This document shows positions 30,452 through 40,673 of a DNA stretch of 64,000 nucleotides, one piece after another. The DNA is taken from the NCBI RefSeq assembly GCF_003984625.1, contig NZ_RWKH01000008.1, forward strand, positions 124,001 to 188,000. Reading direction: 5' to 3'. Position 1 is the stretch's first letter. Every line of letters begins with the position of its first letter. The notes below the pieces were generated by a model. The model ran no database searches. It saw only the letters and a list, made by a program, of their open reading frames with translations, and was not told the DNA's origin. A program made the position numbers and the translations under genes. The stretch is from Variovorax sp. DXTD-1. Lineage in GTDB: Bacteria; Pseudomonadota; Gammaproteobacteria; Burkholderiales; Burkholderiaceae_C.

Positions 30452-31621
30452 TTGTCTGAACTGAACTCCCGCCAGGAAGGCGCCGCCGTTCTCGTCGGCG
30501 TCGATTTCGGGCTGCCCCATTTCGACAGCGAACTCGAGGAACTCGGCCTGCTTGCGCAGACCGCGGGCCTGGAACCTGTCGCCCGACTCATCTGCAAGCG
30601 CAAGGCGCCCGACGCAGCGCTCTTCGTCGGAAGCGGCAAAGCCGATGAAATCAAGGAACTGGCTGCGATGCACCAGGCCAGCGAGGTCATCTTCGACCAG
30701 TCGCTGAGCCCCGCGCAGCAGCGCAATCTCGAGCGTCAGCTCGATGTGGCGGTGTACGACCGCACCTTCCTCATTCTCGAAATCTTCGCGCAGCGCGCCC
30801 GCTCCCATGAAGGCAAGCTGCAGGTCGAATTGGCGCGGCTGCAATATCTCAGCACGCGTCTGGTTCGCCGCTGGTCCCACCTGGAGCGCCAGACGGGCGG
30901 TGCGGGTGTGCGCGGCGGTCCCGGCGAAAAGCAGATCGAACTCGACCGCCGGATGATCAGCGAGTCGATCAAGCGCACGCGCGAACGCCTGGCCAAGGTG
31001 CAGAAGCAGCGCGGAACGCAGCGCCGCCAGCGCGAGCGCCGCGAGACCTTCAACATCTCGCTCGTCGGCTACACCAATGCAGGCAAGTCTTCGCTGTTCA
31101 ACGCGCTGGTGAAGACCCGCGCGTATGCGGCCGACCAGCTTTTTGCAACGCTCGACACCACCACGCGCAACCTGTACCTGGGCGACGCCCGTCGGCAGGT
31201 TTCCATTTCGGACACCGTCGGCTTCATTCGCGACCTGCCTCACGGCCTGGTCGACGCGTTCAAGGCCACTTTGCAAGAGGCGGTCGATGCCGACTTGCTG
31301 CTGCATGTGGTGGATGCCTCCAACCCGCATTTCCCCGAGCAGATGGCCGAGGTTCAATCGGTTCTTCGCGACATCGGGGCCGATGCCGTTCCGCAGCTTC
31401 TGGTGTTCAACAAGCTCGATGCTCTTGAAACCGCGCAACATCCGCTGCATCTGCAGGACGAGATGGAAATCGACGGCGTGCAGGTTCCGCGTATCTTCCT
31501 GAGCGCGCGAAGCGGCGAGGGCGTTCCCCTGCTGCGGGCCGAGCTGGCCCGCCGGTCGGGTTCCGTGGGCGATACGATGACCCCAGAGGCCGACACTGAA
31601 TTGCACGATACCGCCAATTGA
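30452..31621 (+). CDS. hflX: Ribosome-associated GTPase HflX
   Basis: A 389-residue GTPase that splits stalled ribosomes under heat stress in E. coli. The N-terminal domain (LICKRKAPDAALFVGSGKAD, with QSLSPAQQRNLE) and the helical linker (GPGEKQIELDRR) precede the G domain with GYTNAGKSSLFNAL near residues 203-216, DTVGFIRDLP and NKLD. The start is TTG at 30452, giving SELNSRQEGAAVLVGVDFG; no upstream ATG exists after the terminator. Confidence 0.95.
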   Translation: MSELNSRQEGAAVLVGVDFGLPHFDSELEELGLLAQTAGLEPVARLICKRKAPDAALFVGSGKADEIKELAAMHQASEVIFDQSLSPAQQRNLERQLDVAVYDRTFLILEIFAQRARSHEGKLQVELARLQYLSTRLVRRWSHLERQTGGAGVRGGPGEKQIELDRRMISESIKRTRERLAKVQKQRGTQRRQRERRETFNISLVGYTNAGKSSLFNALVKTRAYAADQLFATLDTTTRNLYLGDARRQVSISDTVGFIRDLPHGLVDAFKATLQEAVDADLLLHVVDASNPHFPEQMAEVQSVLRDIGADAVPQLLVFNKLDALETAQHPLHLQDEMEIDGVQVPRIFLSARSGEGVPLLRAELARRSGSVGDTMTPEADTELHDTAN

Positions 31622-31659
31622 TTGGGCACAATCCCGCCACTGACAAGAGAACGAAGCGA

Positions 31660-33060
31660 ATGAATGCAAAGCCAGCGTGGAGAGGGTTTCTGGGCATGTT
31701 CAACCTGAACGATGGCCGGTGGGGGCGTGGCGATGAGCCCGCATCCAACGGCGACCGCCCGACCGGCAACCGACCTCCCGACGCAGACCCACCGGGCGCC
31801 CCGACGCCCCCGCCTTCGGGCAACAGCAACCAGAACAACGGCAACCGCCCTCGCGGGCAGGGCCCCAACCAGGGGCCGCCGGATCTGGACGAACTCTGGC
31901 GCGACCTCAATCGCAAGCTCGGCGGCTTCTTCGGCGGCAAGGGCGGCGGTAACCGCCCGAGCGGCAACGATGGCGGCGGCAACGGCTACAGGCCCGACAT
32001 GAAGAATGCGGGCTTCGGCATCGGCCTCGTGGCCATCGTGGCCGTTCTCATCTGGCTGGGTACCGGCTTCTTCATCGTGAACGAAGGCCAACAGGCCGTG
32101 GTCACCCAGTTCGGCCGCTACAAGGCGACGGTGGGCGCGGGCTTCAATTGGCGCCTGCCGTACCCGATCCAGCGCCACGAAGTGGTCGTGGTCACGCAGA
32201 TCCGTTCCACCGACGTGGGCCGCGACGCCATCGTGCGCACGACCGGCCTGCGCGAATCGGCCATGCTGACCGAAGACGAGAACATCGTCGAAATCAAGTT
32301 TGCCGTGCAGTACCGCCTGAGCGACGCGCGCGCCTACCTGTACGAAAGCAAGTCGCCCACCGAAACCGTGGTGCAGGTGGCCGAAACCGCCGTGCGCGAG
32401 GTGGTCGGCAAGATGAAGATGGATGCGGCCCTGGCCGAAGAGCGCGACCAGATCGCGCCTCGCGTGCGTACGCTGATGCAGACCATCCTCGACCGCTACA
32501 AGGTCGGTGTCGAGGTGGTCAACATCAACTTGCAGCAGGGCGGCGTGCGACCGCCGGAGCAGGTGCAAGCCGCGTTCGACGACGTGCTCAAGGCCGGACA
32601 GGAACGCGAGCGCGCCAAGAACGAAGCCCAGGCCTATGCCAACGACGTGGTGCCGCGTGCAACGGGTACCGCCTCGCGCCTGAAGGAAGAGTCCGAGGCG
32701 TACAAGGCACGCATCGTCGCGCAAGCGCAGGGTGATGCCGGCCGCTTCGCCGCCGTGCTGGCCGAGTACCAGAAGGCGCCGCAGGTCACGCGCGACCGCA
32801 TGTACACCGATGCCATGCAGCAGATCTACGCCAGCACCACCAAGGTGCTGGTCGATACCAAGCAAGGCTCCAACCTGCTGTACCTGCCGCTCGACAAGCT
32901 CATGCAGGCGAGCGGCAACAACCAGGCAACGCCCGTCGATGCAGCCAGCCCCAGCGTGGCCGGCACTGCGCCCGCCCAGTCCTCGGTGATTCCCGTGGCC
33001 CCCGCCGCCGGCGACAACCGCGCCCGCGACGGCCGTTCGCGCGACCGCGACGTGCGTTGA
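31660..33060 (+). CDS. hflK: FtsH protease regulator HflK
   Basis: A 466-residue membrane protein of the SPFH/band 7 family. The first ~110 residues are Gly/Pro/Asn-rich low complexity, then one transmembrane helix (GIGLVAIVAVLIWLGTGFFIV, about 125-145), the band 7 domain and a helical region. With HflC it forms the large complex that surrounds FtsH. The ATG at 31660 is preceded by GAACGAAGCGA. It is 16 bp before hflC. Confidence 0.95.
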   Translation: MNAKPAWRGFLGMFNLNDGRWGRGDEPASNGDRPTGNRPPDADPPGAPTPPPSGNSNQNNGNRPRGQGPNQGPPDLDELWRDLNRKLGGFFGGKGGGNRPSGNDGGGNGYRPDMKNAGFGIGLVAIVAVLIWLGTGFFIVNEGQQAVVTQFGRYKATVGAGFNWRLPYPIQRHEVVVVTQIRSTDVGRDAIVRTTGLRESAMLTEDENIVEIKFAVQYRLSDARAYLYESKSPTETVVQVAETAVREVVGKMKMDAALAEERDQIAPRVRTLMQTILDRYKVGVEVVNINLQQGGVRPPEQVQAAFDDVLKAGQERERAKNEAQAYANDVVPRATGTASRLKEESEAYKARIVAQAQGDAGRFAAVLAEYQKAPQVTRDRMYTDAMQQIYASTTKVLVDTKQGSNLLYLPLDKLMQASGNNQATPVDAASPSVAGTAPAQSSVIPVAPAAGDNRARDGRSRDRDVR

Positions 33061-33076
33061 AAAGGCTAAGAAGAAC

Positions 33077-33979
33077 ATGAACAGAATCGGATTCATCGCC
33101 TCGTCGATCCTCGTGCTGCTGGTGCTGCTGAGCTCGACCCTCTTCGTGGTCGACCAGCGCCAGTTCGGCGTGGTGTACGCCCTGGGGCAGATCAAGCAGG
33201 TCATTACCGAGCCGGGCCTGCATTTCAAGCTGCCGCCGCCGCTGCAGAATGTCTCGTACATCGACAAGCGCCTGCTCACGCTTTCCAGCCTCGACACCGA
33301 GCCCATGCTCACGGCCGAGAAGCAGCGCGTGGTGATCGACTGGTATGTGCGCTGGCGCATCACCGATCCGCAGGCCTACATCCGCAACGTCGGCCTCGAC
33401 GAGAGCGCGGGCGCCACGCAGCTCAATCGCGTGGTTCGCAACGCCTTCCAGGAAAACATCAACAAGCGCACCGTGCGTGACCTGATCTCCGTGCGCCGCG
33501 AAGCCCTCATGGCCGACGTGCAGCGCGAAGTGCTGGCCGTGGTGAAGGGCGCCAAGCCCTGGGGCGTGGACGTGATCGACGTGCGCATCACGCGTGTCGA
33601 CTACGTGGAAGCGATCACAGAATCGGTCTACCGCCGCATGGAGGCCGAGCGCAAGCGCGTTGCCAACGAGCTGCGTTCGACCGGTTTTGCCGAAGGCGAA
33701 AAGATCCGCGCCGACGCCGACCGCCAGCGCGAAGTGATCGTGGCCAACGCCTATCGCGACGCCCAGAAGATCAAGGGCGAGGGCGATGCCCAGGCTGCCG
33801 CCGCCTACAGCGAGGCCTTTGGCCGCGATGCGCAATTCGCGCAGTTCTACCGCAGCCTCGAAGCCTACAAGCAGAGCTTCAACAAGAAGAGCGACGTGAT
33901 GGTGCTCGACCCGTCGTCCGACTTCTTCCGCGCCATGCAGAGCGCCGGCACGCCAGCAGGCAACGCGCCGCGCCGCTGA
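33077..33979 (+). CDS. hflC: FtsH protease regulator HflC
   Basis: A 300-residue SPFH/band 7 protein with an N-terminal membrane anchor (FIASSILVLLVLLSSTLFVV), then VDQRQFGVVYALGQIK, the conserved RWRITDPQAYIRNV segment, and a helical EAERKRVANELRSTGFAEG region. It forms the alternating partner of HflK. It is the second gene of hflKC, followed by a DUF2065 gene. Confidence 0.95.
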   Translation: MNRIGFIASSILVLLVLLSSTLFVVDQRQFGVVYALGQIKQVITEPGLHFKLPPPLQNVSYIDKRLLTLSSLDTEPMLTAEKQRVVIDWYVRWRITDPQAYIRNVGLDESAGATQLNRVVRNAFQENINKRTVRDLISVRREALMADVQREVLAVVKGAKPWGVDVIDVRITRVDYVEAITESVYRRMEAERKRVANELRSTGFAEGEKIRADADRQREVIVANAYRDAQKIKGEGDAQAAAAYSEAFGRDAQFAQFYRSLEAYKQSFNKKSDVMVLDPSSDFFRAMQSAGTPAGNAPRR

Positions 33980-33998
33980 TCCGGCGGCCGGCTTCGTC

Positions 33999-34187
33999 GT
34001 GAGCGCCGAGATCTTCTGGAGCGCGCTGGCGCTCGTACTGGTGATCGAAGGCATCCTGCCTTTCGTCTCGCCGGGCGGGTGGCGGCGCGGCTTCGGCCAG
34101 CTGATGCAGCTGCGCGACGGACAGCTGCGTTTCTTCGGACTTTGCAGCATCTTGCTGGGTTTGCTCCTCCTTTGGGTTTTGGGGTAG
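33999..34187 (+). CDS. DUF2065 (YjeT-like) small membrane protein
   Basis: A 62-residue protein with two hydrophobic helices (IFWSALALVLVIEGILPFV and FFGLCSILLGLLLLWVL) joined by SPGGWRRGFGQLMQLRDGQL, the DUF2065 pattern. The start is GTG at 33999, 19 bp after hflC. Placement between hflC and the HisZ/PurA genes is the usual one in Proteobacteria. Molecular role unknown. Confidence 0.88.
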   Translation: MSAEIFWSALALVLVIEGILPFVSPGGWRRGFGQLMQLRDGQLRFFGLCSILLGLLLLWVLG

Positions 34188-34231
34188 CTCGGTCCCGGTA
34201 GAATCCCGGTTTAACCACGCCCCCGATCCCC

Positions 34232-35392
34232 ATGTCCGCCTGGGTCCTCCCGGATCACATTGCCGATGTGCTGCCTTCCGAGGCGCGCCACATCGAAGAA
34301 CTTCGACGCCAGCTGCTCGATACCGCCCGTGGCTATGGCTACGAGCTGGTGATGCCGCCGCTGCTCGAGCACCTCGAGTCGTTGCTGTCGGGCACCGGCG
34401 AGGCGCTCGACCTCCAAACCTTCAAGCTCGTCGACCAGCTCTCCGGCCGCAGCATGGGCTTGCGCGCCGACACCACCCCCCAGGTGGCGCGCATCGACGC
34501 CCACTTGCTGAACCGCGAAGGCGTGGCCCGCCTGTGCTACTGCGGCCCGGTGCTGCACACCCGCCCCGATCGGCCGCACGCCACGCGCGAGCCGCTGCAG
34601 TTCGGCGCCGAAATCTACGGCCATGCCGGGCTCGAAGCCGACACCGAAACCCTGCTGCTGGCACTCGACTGCCTTCAGGCGGCCGGCATCGGCAATGGCC
34701 TGATCGTCGACCTGGCGGACGCACGCATCGTGCGGGCGCTGTTTGCCGGCGTGCCGGTCGATGCCTCGGTGCTGGCGCGCGTGCACGCGGCGCTGGTGGC
34801 CAAGGATGCAAGCGAGTTGCATGCGCTCACGCGCAACTTCCCGGCGCCATCTCGCGACGGCTTGCGCGCCCTGGTCCAGCTGTACGGCGATGCCTCGGTG
34901 CTCGACGAGGCTGCCAAGGCCCTCAAGGGCACCCCCGCCGTGAGCGCGGCGCTCGCCGGGCTGAAGCAGCTTGCCGACAGCCTGCAGGGCGATTCGGGGC
35001 GGCAGATCAGCTTCGACCTGGCCGACCTGCGCGGCTATGCCTACTACAGCGGCATGCGCTTCGGCATCTATGTGCCGGGCGCGGCCGATGCGCTGGTGCG
35101 CGGCGGCCGCTACGACGAAGTCGGTGCCGTGTTCGGCCGCAACCGCCCCGCAGTCGGCTTCAGCCTCGACGTGCGCGAACTGGTCGGCGTGCTGCCGGCC
35201 CGGCCGCTGCGCGCCGCCATCCGCGCGCCCTGGAGCGATGCGGCCGGCCTGCGCCAGGCCATTGCCGGGCTGCGCAAGGCCGGCGAGACCGTGGTCTGCG
35301 TGCTGCCCGGCCACGGCAGCGAAATCGATGAATTCCATTGCGACCGCGAGCTCGTCGAGCAAGCAGGGCAGTGGCAAGTCCGAGCCATCTGA
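34232..35392 (+). CDS. hisZ: ATP phosphoribosyltransferase regulatory subunit HisZ
   Basis: A 386-residue class II synthetase-like protein without aminoacylation function. It pairs with the short form of HisG to make the first enzyme of histidine synthesis and bind histidine as inhibitor. Core motifs resemble HisRS ([40 protein letters not shown]), but the C-terminal anticodon domain is absent. Its presence predicts a short HisG elsewhere in the genome. It lies 23 bp before purA. Confidence 0.95.
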   Translation: MSAWVLPDHIADVLPSEARHIEELRRQLLDTARGYGYELVMPPLLEHLESLLSGTGEALDLQTFKLVDQLSGRSMGLRADTTPQVARIDAHLLNREGVARLCYCGPVLHTRPDRPHATREPLQFGAEIYGHAGLEADTETLLLALDCLQAAGIGNGLIVDLADARIVRALFAGVPVDASVLARVHAALVAKDASELHALTRNFPAPSRDGLRALVQLYGDASVLDEAAKALKGTPAVSAALAGLKQLADSLQGDSGRQISFDLADLRGYAYYSGMRFGIYVPGAADALVRGGRYDEVGAVFGRNRPAVGFSLDVRELVGVLPARPLRAAIRAPWSDAAGLRQAIAGLRKAGETVVCVLPGHGSEIDEFHCDRELVEQAGQWQVRAI

Positions 35393-35400
35393 ATTTTTGA

Positions 35401-36747
<1,347 letters not shown>

Positions 36748-36765
36748 ACAGGAACGAACCAGACC

Positions 36766-37290
36766 ATGTTGACCGAAGACGGCAAACATCTCTACGTCAG
36801 CTACGACGAGTACCACAACCTGATCGAGAAGCTAGCGATCAAGGTGCACCAGTCGGGCTGGGAGTTCGACACCATTCTTTGCCTCGCGCGCGGCGGCATG
36901 CGCCCCGGCGACGTGCTCTCGCGCATCTTCAGCAAGCCGCTCGCCATCATGTCGACCAGCTCATATCGCGCCGACGCCGGCACGGTACAGGGCCACCTCG
37001 ACATTGCCCGCTACATCACCACGCCCAAGGGCGAGATCGCAGGCAGGGTGCTGCTGGTCGACGATCTCGCCGATTCGGGCCACACGCTGCACGCGGTGAT
37101 GGACATGCTGCGCAACAACTACGCACCGATTACCGAACTGCGCAGCGCCGTGCTCTGGACCAAGGCGCTGTCGACCTTCACGCCTGACTACTCGGTCGAG
37201 TACCTTGCAACCAACCCGTGGATCCACCAGCCCTTCGAAGGCTACGACTCGCTCGGGCCTGAAAAGCTGCTCGAGAAGTGGTCGGTCTGA
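36766..37290 (+). CDS. Purine-type phosphoribosyltransferase
   Basis: A 174-residue type I phosphoribosyltransferase. The PRPP-binding loop is VLLVDDLADSGHTL (about residues 101-114), and ILCLARGGMRPGDVLSRI precedes it. The pattern (short protein with WIHQPFE at the end) resembles bacterial xanthine/hypoxanthine-guanine enzymes. Salvage of purine bases would fit its position behind purA, 18 bp away. Substrate specificity is inferred, not seen. Confidence 0.88.
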   Translation: MLTEDGKHLYVSYDEYHNLIEKLAIKVHQSGWEFDTILCLARGGMRPGDVLSRIFSKPLAIMSTSSYRADAGTVQGHLDIARYITTPKGEIAGRVLLVDDLADSGHTLHAVMDMLRNNYAPITELRSAVLWTKALSTFTPDYSVEYLATNPWIHQPFEGYDSLGPEKLLEKWSV

Positions 37291-37468
37291 CCTGATCTCG
37301 CCCCGGACGGCGACTCATCAACAGCCCGGGCGCGCGCGCATGTAGGCGCACTGCGCGTGTGCGTCGCCATGGCTTGCAGTACCCGATGCAGCGATGTAGA
37401 ACGATAGCGTTAAGGCTTGAAGTTCACAGGCAGTTTCGGGGCAGTCAGCGGCTCCAAAGGAGTCAGGC

Positions 37469-38002
37469 ATGTTGGCAGCGGAATGCGCGTGGGCCATCTT
37501 GCGCGCCGAGCACGTTCGCACCCGGGAATTGCTGGATTGCCTCCGCGAGGCGATGAAGGCAGGGGGCGAGGCGAGCGTTCGGCAACGCGCAACGTCCGCC
37601 ATCGAGATCATCGAGCGGCTTCGGGCCTTCGAAGAAAACACGCATCGCCCCAAAGGCGTTGTGATGCTGAACATGTTGCGCGGCAGGTCGCGCGAAGCCG
37701 ACGAGCTCCTTGAGCAGCTCGATGCCGAGAGCGAGTGCTGCAATGGCCTCATCTCGCAGGCGAAGCTGCTGCTCGAGCGGGCCCGGTCCGGCGACCCGGA
37801 TGCGGCCGGACAGGCCGGGGCCCTGTTACGGCAGCACCGGCAGTTCATGTCCACGCATCTGGACAAGGAAGACACGCTCCTGCATTCGCAAACCGCGCTG
37901 CTGCTCACGGCCGAGGAGTGGGCGACCGTGGTCTCGTCCATCTCGAAGGAGGTGGGCGCAGCGAGAAAGCGCAAGTATCGGCGCTTACCGGTGCGCGGGT
38001 AA
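37469..38002 (+). CDS. Hemerythrin-like helical protein
   Basis: A 177-residue soluble protein. His residues in RAEHVRTRE (near 15), ENTHRP (near 59), LLRQHRQFM and STHLDKEDTLL (near 125-138) are spaced like the metal ligands of the HHE hemerythrin fold, so it could bind a di-iron centre, but ligand assignment is by eye. The start at 37469 has a good ribosome site (AAAGGAG). It stands alone, 178 bp after the phosphoribosyltransferase; that gap contains no other gene that I can support. Confidence 0.65.
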   Translation: MLAAECAWAILRAEHVRTRELLDCLREAMKAGGEASVRQRATSAIEIIERLRAFEENTHRPKGVVMLNMLRGRSREADELLEQLDAESECCNGLISQAKLLLERARSGDPDAAGQAGALLRQHRQFMSTHLDKEDTLLHSQTALLLTAEEWATVVSSISKEVGAARKRKYRRLPVRG

Positions 38003-38028
38003 GCCGCGAGGAGGCCCGCGACCGGTGC

Positions 38029-38481
38029 CTACTCGCCGCCGGAGTCGAACATCGCGGTATAGCGCCGCTGCATCTCTTCGGGCGTCAGCTTCTCGATGCT
38101 GTGGCCCACGTTCCAGCGATGCCCGAACGGATCGCGGAACACGCCCGATCGCTCGCCGTAGAACTGGTCCTGCGGCGCCATGTCGAGGGTGGCGCCGGCC
38201 GCCACGGCGCGCGCCACCACGGCATCGGCGTCGTCCACGTGCAGATGCAGCGTGACCGCGGTGCCCCCGAGCGTCCTGGCGCTGTGGATGTTGTATTCGG
38301 CGAACTCGTCTGAAAGCATCAGGATCGCGCCGTTGTGGAAGTCGAGTTCCGCATGCCCGATGCGGCCGCTCGGCTCGGTCAGCCGGAAGATTTCCTTGAC
38401 CTCGAAGACCTTGCAGTAGAAGTCGATGGCGGCGCCCGCGTTGTCGACGCAGAGATACGGGAACAGTTCATGGATGGCCAT
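38029..38481 (-). CDS. VOC-family (glyoxalase/bleomycin resistance-type) protein
   Basis: A 150-residue vicinal-oxygen-chelate fold protein, PhnB-like. It opens with LFPYLCVDNAGAAIDFYCKVF, has GRIGHAELDFHNGAILML in the first module and TLHLHVDDADAVVARAVAAG in the second, ending in FRDPFGHRWNVG. Metal-binding His/Glu could be supplied by these segments. Substrate unknown. It lies just downstream of, and on the same strand as, the AraC-type regulator gene (63 bp), so the two may be co-transcribed. Confidence 0.87.
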   Translation of the reverse strand: MAIHELFPYLCVDNAGAAIDFYCKVFEVKEIFRLTEPSGRIGHAELDFHNGAILMLSDEFAEYNIHSARTLGGTAVTLHLHVDDADAVVARAVAAGATLDMAPQDQFYGERSGVFRDPFGHRWNVGHSIEKLTPEEMQRRYTAMFDSGGE

Positions 38482-38544
38482 GGTGGTTGCCTTTCGAGAG
38501 GGGGAACGCAGTTGTCGTGGCGCCGATTCTGGGCCGCCGCACCG

Positions 38545-39411
38545 CTAGCGTCTTGAACGAATTTGACCTGTTGTCGTGCCCGCCGGAACATGCCGCGGCG
38601 ACGCGGCCCCCGCCCGCCGCCACGCCTGCGGCGACATGCCCGCCAGCGCTGAGAATTCGCGGCTCAGGTGCGCCTGGTCGCTGTAGCCGGCGGTGAGTGC
38701 AATCTCGGCCCAGCTTTGCGAGGGGTCGCCCGCCAGCGTCAGCGCACGATTGAAACGCATCACGCGTGCGTATTCCTTGGGGCTGAGGCCGATGGCGCCG
38801 CGAAAGAGCGCGATGAAGCGGCGGTGGCTGTACCCGCTGCGAGTTACCAGTCCCTCGATCGAAGGGCTCCCACAGGCCAGCGGTCCGAGAGTTGCAGCGA
38901 TGGCCGAGTGCAGGCCCCGCAAGCCGGTGCCGAGCGACTCGATAGCACGCTGCGCGAGCAAGGCTTCGAAGACTGCCAGCTGTCTGTCGAGGTCGCCCGC
39001 GGCATGAACCTGCGCGAGCGCGGCATCGGTCTGCCGTGCGCCCCACAACGCATCGAGCGGCGTGTGCTGGCTGGCCAATGCGTCTTCCGGCGCGCCGAGC
39101 AAGGCTCGGGCTGCGCCGGGCTGAAGCTGCGCGCCGACGGAGCGCGTGGCCACCGACACGTCGCGCATGTACGAGGCGGCGCGTGCGCCACCGACGATGG
39201 CGTAACCGCAGGTCTGGCCGCGCGTGTCGTCGGCGCTACCGAATAGCTTCAGCGGCGGACCCGACAGGCGGAACACCACGTGCATGCCGCCCGTAGGCAG
39301 CACGTGTTCGCGCGCGCCCAGCCGTTCGGTCGGCACGCCTTCAGGCGCAGAGGCCCACAGCAGCTTCACGAAGGGCTGCAGATGGGGAGGAGGGGGCCGC
39401 GTCAGCTGCAT
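38545..39411 (-). CDS. AraC-family transcriptional regulator
   Basis: A 288-residue regulator. The N-terminal half resembles the DUF6597 sensor region (LQPFVKLLWASAPEG onward, VFRLSGPP). The C-terminal ~100 residues carry the two AraC helix-turn-helix units: YSHRRFIALFRGAIGLSPKE and GYSDQAHLSREFSALAGMSP. It probably controls itself, the VOC gene downstream, or the divergent metC-like gene 52 bp away. Inducer unknown. Confidence 0.87.
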   Translation of the reverse strand: MQLTRPPPPHLQPFVKLLWASAPEGVPTERLGAREHVLPTGGMHVVFRLSGPPLKLFGSADDTRGQTCGYAIVGGARAASYMRDVSVATRSVGAQLQPGAARALLGAPEDALASQHTPLDALWGARQTDAALAQVHAAGDLDRQLAVFEALLAQRAIESLGTGLRGLHSAIAATLGPLACGSPSIEGLVTRSGYSHRRFIALFRGAIGLSPKEYARVMRFNRALTLAGDPSQSWAEIALTAGYSDQAHLSREFSALAGMSPQAWRRAGAASPRHVPAGTTTGQIRSRR

Positions 39412-39463
39412 CAGCGCATTGTGAGCGGAAGCCGCGGCAGCCCGGTCGCGCTAGCATTCACCC

Positions 39464-40657
39464 ATGAGCAAGCCCTCCACGACCCTGATTCACCATCCCT
39501 ACAAGCCGCCCGCCAACTTCGCCGCGCCGCAGCCGGGCATCTACAAGGCCTCGACCGTGTTCTTCGCCGACGTGGCCGCCATGCGCGCACGCGACTGGAA
39601 GACCAAGGCCGGCTACACCTATGGCCTGCACGGCACGCCGACCACCTTCACGCTGGAGGAACGCCTCGCCACGCTCGAAGGCGGCACCGGATGCCTGCTG
39701 GTGCCGAGCGGGCTTGCCGCCATCTCGCTGGTCGCCTTCGCTTTCCTGAAGAGCGGCGACGAGGTGCTGATTCCCGATAACGCCTACGGCCCCAACAAGG
39801 CGCTGGCCACCGGAGAGCTGGCCAATTTCGGTATCACGCACCGCATGTACGACGCGATGAACCCGGCCGACCTGCAGGCCAAGCTCTCGGACCGTACGCG
39901 GCTCGTGTGGGTCGAGGCGGCGGGCTCGGTGACGATGGAGTTTCCCGACCTGCCGGCGCTGGTGGACGTCTGCCGCGCCCGCGGCGTGGTCACGGCGCTG
40001 GACAACACCTGGGGCGCGGGCCTGGCCTTCGCTCCCTTCGATTTCAACAGCAGCGGGCAGGGCGTGGACATCTCGGTGCATGCGCTCACCAAATACCCGA
40101 GCGGCGGCGGCGACGTGCTGATGGGCAGCGTCATCACCCGCGACGAGCGGCTGCACCGCGCGCTCAAGCTCACCCACATGCGGATGGGCTTCGGCGTGGG
40201 CGTGGGCGATGTGGAGACGCTGTTGCGCTCGCTGCCCAGCATCGGGCTGCGCTATGCCGCCCATGACCGCACCGCGCGCGAACTGGCACGCTGGCTCAGC
40301 GGCCGCGAAGAGATTGCCCAGGTGCTCCATCCGGCGCTGGAAGAATCGCCGGGCCATGAAAACTGGCGCGCCCTTTGCGGCGAAACCGACCTGGCCGCGG
40401 GCCTGTTCTCAGTCGTGTTCGACGCGAGCTACAGCACCGAACAGGTCGACCGCTTCTGCGACAGCCTGAACCTGTTCCGTCTCGGCTACTCATGGGGCGG
40501 CCCGGTCAGCCTGGTGGTGCCCTACGACATCGGCCTGATGCGCGATGCCAACGTGGCGCCCTGGCCGCACAAGGGCACGCTCGTGCGCTTCTCGATCGGC
40601 CTGGAGGACGTGGAAGACCTGCGCGCGGACCTGCAGCAGGCGCTGCTGCAGATGTAG
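39464..40657 (+). CDS. metC: Cystathionine beta-lyase
   Basis: A 397-residue PLP enzyme of the Cys/Met metabolism family. The PLP-binding Lys is residue 210 in SVHALTKYPSGGGD. TYGLHGTPTTFTLEERLA near 50-67 and the CLLVPSGLAAISLV segment bind the cofactor phosphate. The LTHMRMGFGVGVGDVE region and overall sequence match bacterial MetC (cystathionine to homocysteine, pyruvate and ammonia); L-cysteine desulfhydrase side activity is common. Divergent from the AraC regulator. Confidence 0.9.
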   Translation: MSKPSTTLIHHPYKPPANFAAPQPGIYKASTVFFADVAAMRARDWKTKAGYTYGLHGTPTTFTLEERLATLEGGTGCLLVPSGLAAISLVAFAFLKSGDEVLIPDNAYGPNKALATGELANFGITHRMYDAMNPADLQAKLSDRTRLVWVEAAGSVTMEFPDLPALVDVCRARGVVTALDNTWGAGLAFAPFDFNSSGQGVDISVHALTKYPSGGGDVLMGSVITRDERLHRALKLTHMRMGFGVGVGDVETLLRSLPSIGLRYAAHDRTARELARWLSGREEIAQVLHPALEESPGHENWRALCGETDLAAGLFSVVFDASYSTEQVDRFCDSLNLFRLGYSWGGPVSLVVPYDIGLMRDANVAPWPHKGTLVRFSIGLEDVEDLRADLQQALLQM

Positions 40658-40673
40658 GCCTTGCCCACGCCCC

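Noticed and set aside
38487..39424. Open frames on the plus strand over the AraC and VOC genes
   Set aside because: They lack any family motif, while the minus strand encodes complete AraC and VOC proteins.
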